Positions 10,031 to 24,200 of a stretch of DNA of 64,000 nt are shown piece by piece. Source of the stretch: Haliclona indistincta. Taxonomy: Eukaryota; Porifera; Demospongiae; Haplosclerida; Chalinidae. Made by a program: the position numbers and the translations under genes. Each line of letters begins with the position of its first letter. Positions within the stretch are counted from its first letter, which is position 1. The notes beneath the pieces are model-generated. The model was not told the DNA's origin and did no database searches. It worked only from the letters and a program-made list of their open reading frames with translations. The DNA is taken from assembly GCA_964017065.1 (NCBI GenBank), contig OZ024785.1:8511086-8575085 (forward strand). Reading direction: 5' to 3'.

Positions 10031-12410
10031 ATGGCGGACGACATGGATGAAGAGCGCTCTCAAAAAATCGCTCACTTTCAGGTCAGGAGAAGAGCCGTGA
10101 TGTCATTACCAGCATCATTGTGTTTTGTAGGATGTGACAGGTATTGATGACTCAGCAAGATCTCGTGCAGTGCTTAGTGCTCACAACTGGGACCTCGAGG
10201 TTAGAATCAGTTTTTCAGGTATTTACACTGTTTGTCTCTGTAGGCTTCTGTCCAGGACATNNNNNNNNNNNNNNNNNNNNNNNNNNNNNNNNNNNNNNNN
10301 NNNNNNNNNNNNNNNNNNNNNNNNNNNNNNNNNNNNNNNNNNNNNNNNNNNNNNNNNNNNNNNNNNNNNNNNNNNNNNNNNNNNNNNNNNNNNNNNNNNN
10401 NNNNNNNNNNNNNNNNNNNNNNNNNNNNNNNNNNNNNNNNNNNNNNNNNNNNNNNNNNNNAGGACATGTTGAATCTACAAGAAGGCTCTCTGCCAGTGTT
10501 TAATTCTCCCCAACCCGTTCCATCGTCGTCTCGCCCCTCCTCCTCTGGTTCCCCTCCTTCTCTTGCTAGTCAACCACGACCAAGGTGTGTTCAAACTGCC
10601 TGTAATGTATCTACATGTGAGCGTTTTGTTGCGCAGAATTTCTCGTCCAATTCTTAATGCTAACACTATTGCCCGCCCACCTCCTGGTTGGTTGGAGTGG
10701 ACGGTGGGTTGGGCCTTGGCTCCTGTTCGACTGATCCTGTATACAACCAATGAGCTGCTTCAGTTTGTTGGTTAGTCTATCAGCTCTGGAGACAGACTTG
10801 TGCGTCTACTTTTGTTTCCTCATAGTACACCTGTTATTTGGTAGTGAGCCAACTCCAGCACGTGATCCTATCGGTGATGTCAACCGGTTCGTGACTGAGT
10901 TTGAGGAAGACTACGGCACAGTGCATCCAGAGTTCTTACGGTTATCATATGGAAATGTAAGTCTCCATTGCTACAGTACAGTAGCTTTGAGCTGTCTTTT
11001 TCTCAGGTGTTGGAAAAAGGAAAACGAGATTTCAAGTTTTTATTAGTGTATGTCCATTCAGCAGGTCATCATGACACGCCTACTTTCTGCAGGTACTTTG
11101 TTAAGTAGAGTTAGTTAACCCCTTATGATCTCTCTGTTAGAGAAGTATTGTGTAATCAGCAGTTAGTTGGCTTTCTAGCCTCTCGCCAATGTCTGTTCTG
11201 GGGAGTGAATGTGAACAGTGAAGAAGGTGCTCGCGTGTCATACACGCTACGAGAGACAACATACCCATTCCTTGCTCTCATTATGCTCAAGGGCACTCAT
11301 ATGACCATCATAGGGAGACAAGAAGGTATGAATAGCAATGGATGGAATCTAGCTGCTGTATTAATCCAGGCATCACTACCACTGAGGACCTAGTCGCTAA
11401 ACTTGACCTTCTCATTACAAGTAACGAACCAGAGCTTGTCGTGTTGCGGGCAGATCGGTAAGATGGTTGAGAATTAAGATATTATGTGTTACTTGTTGCT
11501 AGGCACCAGCGTACTCTAGACCAGCAGCTACGCCAGGAACAAGAGGAGGAGTTTGAAAAGTCATTGTTGGCTGATCAAGAAAAGGTCCAACTGCTGTCTT
11601 TGTGATAAGCAGAATTTTGATACTGCTTGTTTGGTGCAGGAACAAAGAAGATTGGCGGAACAGAGATTAGCTGAGCAAGCAGCTGAAGAAGAACAGCAAC
11701 GAATCTTAGACCTACAGAGACAAGAAGAGGTTAGTGAGAAAATAGCCATTCCCAATGCTCATTAATGTTTGGTAGCACTTTGCAATGGTGTTCCCAACAG
11801 CTAAAAAAAATATGCCTCTAAGTGGCTTCTAGAGATCGAGATGTTTGTGCTCTAACCAAAAAAGATGGGACAGTGTAAAGCTGTTGAATAGCCTCGAGTA
11901 CTTTTTGATGACAAATGGGCACAATTGCAAGAGTAGCACTGTGTCAAATCTATAGTGTTTTAAGCAAGAGCTCGTGATTAGATAGCTACATAGCTTTGAT
12001 CATCTCTTCTCTTATCTATTGTTATGTCTCTCTTTGTGCTAGGACTTCAAGCAGCAATGTAAGTTAAAGGCCGAGCGGCTCCCTCCCGAGCCAGACCCTG
12101 CTGATAACACTGCTGTACACATCATTCTCAAAATGACCAACAACACTAGAATAGAGCGGAGGTTCTTCCCAACTGACAAGCTTGAAGTACGTCTTGACAA
12201 TAGAGCTCAAAATAATTTTACTACTTTTTCTACGTCTAGTCTGTCTATGACTTTGTTTATTCTCAAGAGGAAGCGCCGAGAAAATTTTCACTATTTACAA
12301 ACTATCCTCGCAAAGAACTGGCTTGTGAAAACGGAGGAGGACCGTTGTTGAATGAAGTTGGTCTCAGCCGCAAGTGTCTACTGTTTGTACATGATAAGAC
12401 TGATGACTAG
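10031..12410 (+). CDS. FAF2: FAF2/UBXD8, ER and lipid-droplet p97 adaptor
   Basis: Twelve exons in phase: 10031-10081, 10131-10199, 10244-10584 (interrupted by Ns), 10637-10770, 10826-10956, 11007-11092, 11141-11325, 11370-11457, 11503-11584, 11640-11729, 12043-12186, 12240-12410. With the N gap collapsed the product is 454 residues, near the size of human FAF2. Domain order: UBA-like N-terminus (DVTGIDDSARSRAVLSAHNW), a hydrophobic hairpin segment (WLEWTVGWALAPVRLILY), the UAS thioredoxin-like domain (DFKFLLVYVHS, RVSYTLRETTYPFLALIML), a long Gln/Glu/Arg coiled coil (EQRRLAEQRLAEQAAEEEQQ), and a C-terminal UBX domain (IERRFFPTDKL to LLFVHDKTDD). The family recruits p97/VCP to the ER membrane and lipid droplets for degradation. 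Its 3' end faces cathepsin L. Confidence 0.94.
10261..10460. other. 200-N assembly gap inside FAF2 exon 3
   Basis: Exactly 200 Ns, a standard placeholder size. The left flank ends in AGGACAT and the right flank starts with AGGACAT. Merging the flanks over this 7-bp overlap gives a 134-bp exon that keeps the frame (VQD-MLNLQEGSLPVFNSP), so the gap probably holds no missing sequence. Confidence 0.85.
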
Positions 12411-12933
12411 CGTTACAGTGACTGTCTCATGCTCCTGAGTGCATAGAGCACTTAGTGTTGTACTATACTTGCACAGTTCAATCATGAACTAACACTTTCT
12501 CATTCAATTGTGTCAGTATTAACAAAACAAGCATCTCGCAACTGAGGGTGCTCTCGAACTCTACAAAGCACACCTAACAACACTTGACATCAGTAGTCTA
12601 GGTTCCTATCCTGGTTCTTTTTTTTAGTTTAGGGTTTTGGGTTTGATTTCCTGGTTTTTCAGTAGGAATTGTTACACCTTGCTGCTGGATTTAGGCAGGC
12701 TACTGGGAATTGTTACACCTTGCTGCTGGATTTAAGCTTCTGAACTGGGTGTTGACATAGAGAGCTGCTTGCTGCCATAGTTTGAATAAAAGAGAATAAA
12801 GACAGCTATTGAGCAATACAAAAGTGCGCTTAAAAGCAAAATGGTTATCAATTGTGCGTACAGTAATTCACTATGTAGCTGTCACTTGAGTCACACTATT
12901 CTATTAGATGATGCGTGATGCATGTAGACAGGC
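12411..12933. other. Convergent spacer, FAF2 and cathepsin L
   Basis: It holds the two 3' untranslated regions. A 29-bp unit (GGAATTGTTACACC...) occurs twice at 12665-12693 and 12706-12734. AATAAA occurs at about 12784 and 12795 on the plus strand and could serve as FAF2 poly(A) signals. No gene seen. Confidence 0.6.
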
Positions 12934-14365
<1,432 letters not shown>

Positions 14366-14397
14366 TCAACTGCAAATATCGTCGATTGGTAGCCTTG

Positions 14398-14405
14398 CTT
14401 TTATA
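14398..14405 (-). promoter_or_regulatory. TATA box of cathepsin L gene
   Basis: TATAAAAG on the minus strand, 36 bp upstream of the start codon and inside the 149-bp divergent interval (14363-14511). The position implies a very short 5' leader. Confidence 0.6.
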
Positions 14406-14511
14406 GAAATCAGCCTGTAATCAATCAATGTAGTCGCCATCTTGCCAATTATAATTTTTGCATCGCGTGATTGCATTCACGTGACTGATACAAGAGATAG
14501 AAAGAATCAAA

Positions 14512-15987
14512 ATGCTTAGCCGATGTCCAACTCGCTTCTTCTACTCATCTCGAGTAACCAAGGGCCTAAAATTGTCCAGTGTTACATCTAACATCATGCC
14601 CCTTTCAGCTATTCCAGGACCAAGAGGATTACCACTGATTGGAAACTTGCATCAACTGTGGAGAGATATGAATAAACCTAACAAAGAAAGCTGGAGCCAT
14701 AAATTGTACTGTCAGTATGGTCCTATTGCAAAGTTGAACTTGGCTGGAAAAACTATTGTACTGGTGTCTGATCCAGAAGGAATAGGCGAAGTATTCCGTA
14801 ATGAGGGACCATGGCCCTCACGAGGAGGATTTGAAGAAAATGTGCAGTGGATTAACACTAAACACAAACTTTCCACTGGGCTAGCTTTTTCCACAGGAGC
14901 AACCTGGAGAAAACTTCGGTCTACCATGTCCCGACAGGTCCTCCCCATAAGAATAGCCAACTACATTCCTGGTCTCTGCAAAGTATCAGAGGATCTGTGC
15001 GATCACTTAGCTGCTCAGAGAGACAGCAATGGCTGGATGAATGATGTTTTCGATGCAACAGGAAAGTGGTCACTAAAAGGTGTCTCGTTTGTTGTCTTTG
15101 GTAAACAAATTGACGTGTTTTCGGGCAAAGATGCAAAGGGATCAAATTTCGTCACGGCTAGCCAGAATTTCAATGAAGCTCATACTGTGATATCGACTGC
15201 TCTTCCTCTCTACAAGATCTTCCCCACAAAGCGATACAAATTCTATATAAATAGTGTTAAAAACATGCGCAGACTAGGCCAAGATCTGTTAAAGCATCAT
15301 TACAATGATTCGGGCACTCTGGGAGAGACATCAACTGTAAGCTTATTAGAACAGTGGCTGTTAGAGGGGAAAATGACTGAAGAAGAGGCTATTTCACAGG
15401 CTTGTGATCAGATAGCTGCTGGAGTTGACACAACATCTAATACTGGCACCTTTATGTTGCACGAGCTAGCCAAGCATCGTGATATTCAAGAGGAAGTGAG
15501 ACGTGAGATATTGGATGTGCTAGGATCAGTCAATCAACCAACCTTTGATGATCTTCAGAAGATGAAACTAGTTAGAGCTTGTGTTCGTGAGACTCTTCGC
15601 CTGTATCCAACCACAGCAGCAACTATTCGTACTGCAGTAAGTGATTTTAGTCTCTTTGGCTATCACATTCCTGCAGGAACTGCTGTGGCTGTCAACTTCT
15701 ACACTTGCGGACAAGATTCCAAATACTTTATCTCACCAGAGAAATTTATTCCCTCTCGATGGCTGGAAAGTAACAAAGAAGAGCATCATCCATTTGCAAC
15801 CATTCCCTTTGGCTTCGGTCCTAGGACATGCTATGGACGCAGGATTGCTGAACTGGAGCTGTATCTTCTGCTGGTGCATGTACTACGGCGATTTAATCTG
15901 TCAACAGATCAGAGAGAAATCAAAATGACTATAAAAACTGTTTTACGACCATGTGAACCAGTTAGAATACAATTTGACAATTTGTGA
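14512..15987 (+). CDS. Mitochondrial-type cytochrome P450, intronless
   Basis: A single open frame of 491 residues. The N-terminus MLSRCPTRFFYSSR is basic and hydroxylated, like a mitochondrial presequence, and lacks the hydrophobic anchor of microsomal P450s. Motifs in order: IPGPRGLPLIGNLHQLW, I-helix AAGVDTT (Ala303 to Thr307), ExxR at Glu360-Arg363 (ETLRLYP), EKFIPSRW, and the heme loop FGFGPRTCYGRR with ligand Cys440. The CxGRRxAE ending is typical of the mitochondrial clan (CYP11/24/27 group), which takes electrons from adrenodoxin. The substrate cannot be told from sequence. The lack of introns, in a window where other genes are split, may reflect retrotransposition or intron loss. The stop codon lies only 49 bp from the stop of paralog A. 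Confidence 0.95.
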   Translation: MLSRCPTRFFYSSRVTKGLKLSSVTSNIMPLSAIPGPRGLPLIGNLHQLWRDMNKPNKESWSHKLYCQYGPIAKLNLAGKTIVLVSDPEGIGEVFRNEGPWPSRGGFEENVQWINTKHKLSTGLAFSTGATWRKLRSTMSRQVLPIRIANYIPGLCKVSEDLCDHLAAQRDSNGWMNDVFDATGKWSLKGVSFVVFGKQIDVFSGKDAKGSNFVTASQNFNEAHTVISTALPLYKIFPTKRYKFYINSVKNMRRLGQDLLKHHYNDSGTLGETSTVSLLEQWLLEGKMTEEEAISQACDQIAAGVDTTSNTGTFMLHELAKHRDIQEEVRREILDVLGSVNQPTFDDLQKMKLVRACVRETLRLYPTTAATIRTAVSDFSLFGYHIPAGTAVAVNFYTCGQDSKYFISPEKFIPSRWLESNKEEHHPFATIPFGFGPRTCYGRRIAELELYLLLVHVLRRFNLSTDQREIKMTIKTVLRPCEPVRIQFDNL

Positions 15988-16036
15988 ACCAGTGATACAG
16001 TAATGGTTACAGTGTGTCAATAATAATATTGTTAAT

Positions 16037-19000
16037 TTATACAGCACTATCAACTATATTTTGAAGATTGGTTGCTTGTGAGTCAGAAGCCACTGGAAGT
16101 TGTAGTTTGTTTAAATGCATTGAGTTAGATCGCATGAGGTCTTCTAGAAACGTCACGTTTTCTGAATCTTTACGCACAACATTTGTTAGTCTTGGAGAGT
16201 GTAGGTAAGACTCCAACTGTTCGCTCTTTTTCTTTCTCAATCGGTCTCTTTGTGTAAAGAACAGAGTAAAGCATGTCAGTTATGTGTGCTTATTTAATAT
16301 ACCTTGTAAGCTTCACTAGTGATCTTGTAAAGAAGAAAGCTGTAATTGCCAATGGAAAATAATACAAAATAGCTAGGGTCCATGTATTGAATGTGACTAT
16401 GCTATTTTCGTCCAAGCAAGTGGAATTCGCATCTCTTAGTAGTGTTGTAAGGTCAAACAGATCTAGAGTTGGATGAACTGACTGTAGTAGCATAATTGTT
16501 GTCGATATTGAGAGTATAGCTTCAGCTACATTAGCAGCTGTACTGATGTATGGCTGTGTGTACAGGAATATCACCATGAAGATACACTGAAAGAATAGAC
16601 TGGGGTACTGTAGAGAGAGATAACAGTGTATTCATTTTAAATGTTTTTGACTTACATTGTTTCGAGGGAAAGGAACTGCCATTAGCACTATCACAAATCG
16701 TCTCGCTAGCTCAACAGAATACCACCACCTGTACTGATGTTTGAAGGGATATCTAACAGCTCTTGAGAGTCTCTGAAGCCAGATTAATCTCTGTAGAAAA
16801 CACACAGTCATGTGAGACTGAATAGCAATGTAATAACTACCTCAGTATGATATATGGAAATGATGAAGCTGGCTACAATGGCCAGAGCACAGAGCATGAG
16901 GATGAGCAAGGCAAACACCCCCAGAGCAATATGGCCTCCAGTGAAACAAGACACATGGCCAGCAAGATACCATCGCTACATGAAAAATTAATTACATTAT
17001 TTTGACAGAATTGCAATGACACAACTTACTGCACTGCTTGTGTCATTGAATTTTACTGTTGGACAATGAAGTATTGAAACAGATGTGTGGACAGCTTGAG
17101 TATATACTAGGAGTAGTATTAGCCACACAGCATGCCAGACTTTTCTACAGTGTTTCTTATAATAGTTCCATCTGCAACACACGTTTATAAAATAGTGGTT
17201 TTAAAATTTTTGGGATACGAGGTGTAAATTAGCTGACGTTATTGTGAGAAATGTCACAGTTGTGGTAACAGCAATGATGAATGGTATGAATCTGAGTGAG
17301 TAGGAGACCAGTGCACTCATGTTACTATAGAGACACAAGTCATAGGGGAAGTAGAGACTCAGTAGACTGCTGATGAAGTAGAGCTAATGAAAGAGGCAAC
17401 CATATGCAACCAATAAGTTATGATGTGTGACATACCAATGTTCTAAACCATGCAAAAGCTTCTCCATAGTACTCGGTTATATATGGAAGTACCTATAATA
17501 ATTTTAACAGGATGTTAGTGTAGAACGTGTGAACATAATTATATCTCACTTGAAAGTAAAAAAGACATGGATATATCCATGTTGGATACTGCTTACCAAG
17601 ACAGAACTTTATCAATACAATACAGATAGCAACATCACCAATAACTATCAGGTGTAGAAAAACATGACATTATCAATTCAATGTGCTCTTGCTCACTGAG
17701 TAATGCTATTAGTAGACCCATGGCATCATGACAGGTGACACATCTGTTTAGCAGAGCACTAACTCCAAAACTACTGTTACTGCATTCTCCACACAGCACA
17801 CCTGCGAGAGAACAAGTGACTTTGTTAGCTAACTATATATACTATCGCACCTTTTCTTCCACACGCACACTGTTCATCAGGTTCATCACCCTTGAAACTA
17901 TGAATACACACTGTATCACCGGATTGTGTACTCAGTTCACATCTACAGTAGCCAGCAGGACACTCATACACAAACAAAGAATCAGGTTGTGTTTTGTCTT
18001 TGGCTGCCCACACATTATTCTGGTATGAGAAATGCAAGACTTGTTACCAAGATAGCTTTCATGTCTTACCACAAACTTGACTTCATCCTTTTCACAGGTA
18101 AGAATGGCTGGATTGTTGTCACTATTGCATTGGCAGAGATTGGACTTGGAGTCTAAGCCTCCCAGTTCAGGCATTAGAGTATATCCAGGAGGACAGTGCT
18201 TGATAGTAATTATAGCTTTGCTTGATGTCTGGTCCTGTAGTAAAATGGCTAATTTGTGTAACTCAAGTGGATAAGTGTCTCACTAGTGAGAAGAAAGCCG
18301 TGGCACTGAATGTGTGGTTGTCTTCCTGGTCTGAATGATCGTGAGCTATCACCAACTGGGTCATGAGGAGGTCTTTATCTCGATGATAAACTGAAGCAGC
18401 TGGCTCAAACTTGATATTTTCACTTGACTACAAGAAAGGAATGAAATTGTGTGAATTTAATGCATCTCAGTTTTCACGTTGGCAGGATTTGTGTCTTCAA
18501 AGCGAATAGTGGCTCCTATTGACTTATTGAGCTCATCCTTGATAGTAACACTTAGTCCGAACACTTGACCAGGGTAAGCATTAATCTAACAAAATAAGAA
18601 GCATTGCAATTTTTATTGTAACATTTGAACACAATTGCATTCACTGTTTGATTGTTGATGTGTATTGCAGCTGCATCACTGTGAATGTAAAACTGAGGAT
18701 CTTTACTGCTGTGCGCATGAAATCGGTTCTCATTCTCTCTGTTTTAACACGGCTAAAGATAATCTAAAACTCAGTTATACTCACCCATATGTTACGATAT
18801 CCCACTTGAGCACTTTAGAAGCGTTAAAATATGGTGCATACTTGCTCACCCAAGAGCATTTGTTAAACAAGTGAATCACAGCTATAGGTGCCTGTACTGC
18901 GGAGTTGCCACTGAAGTGTATCTTAACCTGACATTCAAGAAAGTGTTTGTGAAAAATATTATACACATCTCTCACATCTTCCCAACTATCAGGTGGTGTT

Positions 19001-20999
19001 GTTGAATTTTTGTAGCGTAGAAAGCAAAGTGGATTATACAGCAGTTGAGATAACTCATCAGGGACATCTTGAGATTCAACTGATATGGCAGCTCCAACAC
19101 TACATTGAGCAAGATAATAAGAACCCAGAGAAAAATAACACTTACATTCCAGTGTTGTTGATAAAATTGATATGGACTCCTTCTTCCACCAAAATTTGAC
19201 CAAATGAAGTCACCGATATTGCTCCATCTGGTGACCCTTTGGTCTTGTGGTTCATTAAATCCAAGCGTCCTTGCAAGTGTACAAGAGAGCCTGCGATCTG
19301 TAGGTTCAGTTATGCACTTGGAGCTGAATTGAGTCTTCAACAAGACTCTGTATACCGTCATACCTGCAATGCTCCTCCGTTGTTGTCATTGAATATGTTA
19401 TGCCCATGAAAGGATACAGGAATGAAGACTATTCCAACTGTGCAACTCAGTGGTGAACTGTTTCTAAGAAAATTGCTGAAGAATTATAAATCGCGTGTAA
19501 CTATGATTGAAAATGGAACAAGCGCTTTACCAGTTAATAATTTTAGATGGATTGGTGTGCCTCAGCTGATTTATTGGGTCGAGAGTGCTGAATGAAATAG
19601 CAGCTGCAAAATCACGTCCAATATTTCCAATGAAGTTGCACTCTTCGAATGAGACATAACTATGGGCAGAAAATCTTGCATCTGTATAATTATAGGCAAC
19701 ATCATTCTGTACATGTACACACTGCACTAGCTAGTAGTGATGAGACCACAAACACTATAAACTTGTGACTATAGTTTATTCATGCATTGTTGCTTGAGTA
19801 AACTAATGACTATATTAGTAACTAACCTCGATGATAAGAGAGAGCAACCACTACAGCACCACCTTGTAAAGCACTGTTCTCCACAAACATTGAATTGAAT
19901 AATCTCACAATGGAGTGTCTGTCTGGTGATCCTAGGCCAATAAAACCGGAAGTAAATGCTCCTCCACCAAATGAACTGTTGTTTTTATCAAAGAGACAAT
20001 CTCTTATGGTTATAGTATGATTTGACAAATTGCCAAAAACAGCATAGAAAGCGCCACCCCACATAACTGCAGAATTTTCTTGAAATGAACAATTTGTCAC
20101 CTCAGCTTGTATCGATGAACTATTATCTCCAAAGAAAAAACCCAAAGCGCCTCCCCTTCCAGTAAATACCATTTTATCTATCGCTTCTGATGATGACCGT
20201 TCAGTAACTCCATCTGGCTCAGCTGAATTACTCAAGAATGTTGAATCTTTCACAATAATGGAGTGTTCTTGATAAAGAGGGTAACTCAGTAAACTGATCG
20301 ATAGACCACTAGAATGACCTCTGAATCTTGTGAACTTGACAACTGAAGAAGGCCCATTGTACTCAAATGTACAATTGTCAACTATGATCTTGTGAAAATT
20401 GTACACATTGAGCCCACCTTGTCTGAAGTACCTAAAAGATGCATCACAGTTATGTGAAATAGTCAGATCGTCAACATAATTATGATTGTTGCTTACCTGA
20501 AGCTTGAATCAAGAATATCAATCTCTGTGACATTCACTATCTCTATGTATCCTGGAGAGTCCTCAAACACAATATTCTCAATACTGACTTGATGTGTATT
20601 CTTCAGTGACAACACTGCTATTTGTCTAACAGATGCAAGCAAGTCAGAGCTGAAGTTGAATGTTACTCTAGTTCCTCTGCTGCCTCGTATGATCACGTTC
20701 TTGCTGATGGTGACATTTTGTTTCAAGGTGTGTACTCCAGATGGAACCAGCACTACAGTACAGCTCTGATCATTAGTTGTATCACCAACTAGTGCTACAA
20801 AATCCAGTGCACTCTGAAAGCTGCCACACTCGTACTGCGTATGGCTCAGTACTGCGACACAGTTACTTGCTGTTGACGCGTCTCTAGTGACCAGCACGGT
20901 AGTGGTAGTCGCATTGCTGACGTTTGAGACAGCAGCAGCAACAGCAGTAATCACTAGCGAAACGAAGAGAAAGGCTATAGAATATTTTTGCGATTCCAT
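16037..20999 (-). CDS. Beta-helix/multi-span receptor family, copy A
   Basis: Twenty-one exons in phase give 1266 residues: 20497-20999, 19827-20431, 19531-19681, 19364-19475, 19146-19297, 18976-19099, 18785-18927, 18645-18738, 18478-18585, 18284-18427, 18070-18234, 17851-18019, 17697-17801, 17550-17644, 17436-17492, 17238-17383, 17030-17171, 16841-16975, 16656-16790, 16303-16607, 16037-16247. The order is a signal peptide (MESQKYSIAFLFVSL), a right-handed beta-helix-like region (about 35-600) with repeated strand patterns such as VDNCTF, VTNCSF, IRDCLF plus GGA turns and many N-x-S/T sites, a cysteine-rich stalk (about 715-845; CPPGYTL, CPAGYCRCE, CACGRKGVLCGEC), about 7-9 hydrophobic spans (about 845-1195) and a basic tail of 70 residues. 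I do not recognise a named family. Its last exon differs from copies B-E. Function unknown; a cell-surface receptor is inferred. Confidence 0.85.
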
Positions 21000-21040
21000 A
21001 GTTCTGTTAGCATTCTCGTATGATATTGTCAGCAACAGTC

Positions 21041-21054
21041 TTGCCTTTTATCAT
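21041..21054 (-). promoter_or_regulatory. TATA-like core element, array genes
   Basis: ATGATAAAAGGCAA on the minus strand, about 42-55 bp upstream of the copy A start codon. The same string stands at 29726-29739 (B), 37192-37205 (C) and 44359-44372 (D). A weaker ATGATAAAAC is at about 50951-50960 (E). Confidence 0.5.
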
Positions 21055-21258
21055 ACTATATCTGCTACTACATGTGTATGTCGCTACTATTAGTTATTGT
21101 AGTGGTATTGTAGTATTTTGCTGTGGAGCTATGCTTTATGTCACAGAACATGTAACTATTGCATGTTGATTGTTGAGACAAATGTTTTCCGTAGATAAAC
21201 AACTGCATGTTTCTCTGACTGGAGGCATAATAAAAATGTTTAGGTCACAGCCATACAA

Positions 21259-24200
21259 TCACATGGAGCTATCTAATTTAGTAGATTCAAATACATTTGA
21301 GCCAGATTCTACTTCCTTCTGCTCCATTGACTGAAAAATATCTACAAAAAATGTCAATGAATCTCTACGCAGCAGAGGTGTACTCAGAGGAGATTCCAGT
21401 TGCTTTCGTTCTTTCCTCTTTAATTTTTTCCTATGATAAAAATGACCATAAAGAGTACAGTATGTGGAGATTCTTACTCAATCACCTCAATAATTTCACT
21501 AGTGATCTAATCACAAAGAAAGCTGTGACTGCCAATGGAAAATAGAACAGAACAGCTAGTATCCATGTGTTGATTGTAATGATGCTGTTTTCATTAGAAC
21601 AAGTGGAATTGGCATCATCGAGTAAAATTGTTGTAGACCCCAATAGAAGGATTGGATGAACCGACACAAGTAGCATAATTGTTGTCGGTATTGAGAGTAT
21701 AGCTTCAGCTACATTAGCAGCTGTGCTGATGTATGGCTGTATGTACAGGAATATCACCATGAAGATACACTGAAAGAACAGACTGGGGTACTGTAGAGAG
21801 AGAGCAGTGTGTTAATATAGTGCCATTGAATGTTTTTGACTATACATTGTTTCGAGGGAAAGGAACTACCATTAGCACTATCACAAATCGTCTCGCTAGC
21901 TCAACAGAATACCACCACCTGTACTGATGCTTGAAGGGATATCTAACAGCTCTTGAGAGTCTCTGAAGCCAGATCAATCTCTGTAGAAAAACACAGTCAT
22001 GTGAGACTGAATAGCTATGTAACAACTACCTCAGTATGATAGACAGAAATGATGAAGCTGGCTACAATGGCAAGAGCACAGAGCATCAGGATGAGCAAGG
22101 CAAACAATCCCAGAGCAATATGGCCTCCAGTGAAACAAGACACATGGCCAGCAAGATACCATCGCTACATAAAAATACATTTGACAGAATTGCAATGACA
22201 CAACTTACTGCACTGCTTGTGTCATTGAATTTTACTGTTGGACAATGAAGTATTGAAACAGATGTGTGGACAGCTTGAGTATATACTAGGAGTAGTATTA
22301 GCCACACAGCATGCCAGACTTTTGTACAGAGTTTCTTATAATAGTTCCATCTGTAACACACGTTTATAAAATAATGGTTTTAAATTTCGGGAAACGGGAT
22401 GTAAATTAGCTGACGTTATTGTGAGAAATGTCACAGTTGTGGTACTGGCAATGATGAATGGTATGAATCTGAGTGAGTAGGAGACCAGTGCACTCATGTT
22501 ACTATAGAGACAGAAGTCATAGGGGAAGTAGAGACTCAGTAGACTGCTGATGAAGTAGAGCTAATGGTTGAAGGCAACTGTATGCATGCAATAAGTTATG
22601 ATTTGTGACATACCAATGTTCTAATCCATGCAAATGCTTCTCCATAGTACTCAGTTATATATGGAAGTACCTAGAAAATAACATAAAGGTAGAAGATGCA
22701 AGAGAAAGAAATGTCACCTGAATATAGAAAAGACATGAATAAATCCATATTGGATACTGCTTGCTGAGAAAGAATCTCATCATTATGATGCAGATTGCAA
22801 CATCACCGATAACTATTGGTGTCGAAAAGAAATGACAATATGCAGTATCAATAACGTGCTTTTGCTCACTCAATAATGCTATTAGTAGCCCAAAGGCATC
22901 ATGACAGGTGACACATCTGTTTAGCAGAGCACTAACTCCAAAACTGCTGTTACTGCATTCTCCACACAGCACTCCTGTATGAGATGGTGACCACTAGTTA
23001 TGCTTCAACACTGTATTAACCTTTTCTTCCACATGCACACTGATCATCAGGTCTTTCACCATAGTAACTGTAAACACACTCTGCGTCTCCTGACTGTGTA
23101 GTCAGTTCACATCTACAGTAGCCAACAGGACACTTGTATACAAACAGTGAGTCAGGTTGTGTTCTGTCAGTGGCTGCCCACACATTATTCTACAACAAAA
23201 AAATTAATAACCAAAATCTGTCCAACACTCTGATCACTGTCTTACCACAAACTTTATTTTATCCTTTTCACATGTAAGAATAGCTGTATTTTGTTCACTG
23301 TTGCACTGACAGAGATTGGATGTGTCGTCAAAACCTCCACGTTCAGGCATTAGAGTGTATCCAGGAGGGCAACTTTTGACTGTAATTATAGCCCTACTTT
23401 GTGTTTGCTCCTATATCGGATACACAAAACAGTATAAATATGCAGTTTTGCAATCTCACTATCGAGAAGAAAGTTGTAGCAGTGAAGGTGTGATTATCGT
23501 CAAAGACTGAATGATTCTGAGATATCACCAGTTGTGTCATGAGGAGGCTGTTTTGTTGATGATAAACTAAAGCAGCTGGTTCAAACTTGATTCTTTCACT
23601 TGACTGTAAAGAAAACAGAGAATAATTTAGTGCGTAAAATAGTAGTATTTTTACATAGTTGGGATTTGCATCTGCAAAACGGACAGTGGCTCCGATTGTT
23701 CTGTTAAATGCATCATTGATGGTGACATTTATTCCAACTACTTGTCCAGGATAAGCATCAATCTTTATATAACAGGCAGTAATATCTTATCTTGTAGAAC
23801 ACAACTGCTTACCGCCTGATCATTGATGTGTATTGCAGCTGCATCGCTGTTAATGTAAAACTGAGAATCTGTACTGCTGTGAAATCGGTTCTCATTCTCC
23901 CTGTTAAGCATTACTGAAAACAATTCCTAGCCATATTTTTAAGATGCTCACCCAAACGTTACGATATCCCACTTGAGCACTTTAGAGATATTGAAGAAAG
24001 GTGCATATTTGCTTATCCAAGAACATTTGTTAAACAAGTGAATTAAAGCTACTGGTGCTTGAGCTGCAGAATTGCCACTGAAGTGTATCTTAACCTGACA
24101 GATGAGAGGAGAAAAAAGTATAGTGTCAACTGTTCTACTCCTCTAGCTCTTACATCTTCCCAACTATCAGGTGGTGTTGTTGAATTTTCATAGCGTAGAA

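Noticed and set aside
10134..10503. Open frames running through the N block.
   Set aside because: They consist mainly of undefined residues; FAF2 exons explain the flanks.
17645..17696. A 5-bp deletion relative to B-E that seemed to frameshift copy A and make it a pseudogene.
   Set aside because: The segment is a 52-bp GT-AG intron (GTGAGC to CTGATAG). Removing it restores the frame and aligns with the same intron in F.
20999..21035. Longer N-terminus for copies A and C beginning before MESQKY.
   Set aside because: The longer frame begins with TTG. The ATG at MESQKY fits a signal peptide and the TATA-like distance.
20887..21093. Plus-strand open frames opposite exon 1 of the array genes (also near 29340, 36996, 44195).
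   Set aside because: They are reverse-strand shadows of the conserved minus-strand exon, repeated in each copy.
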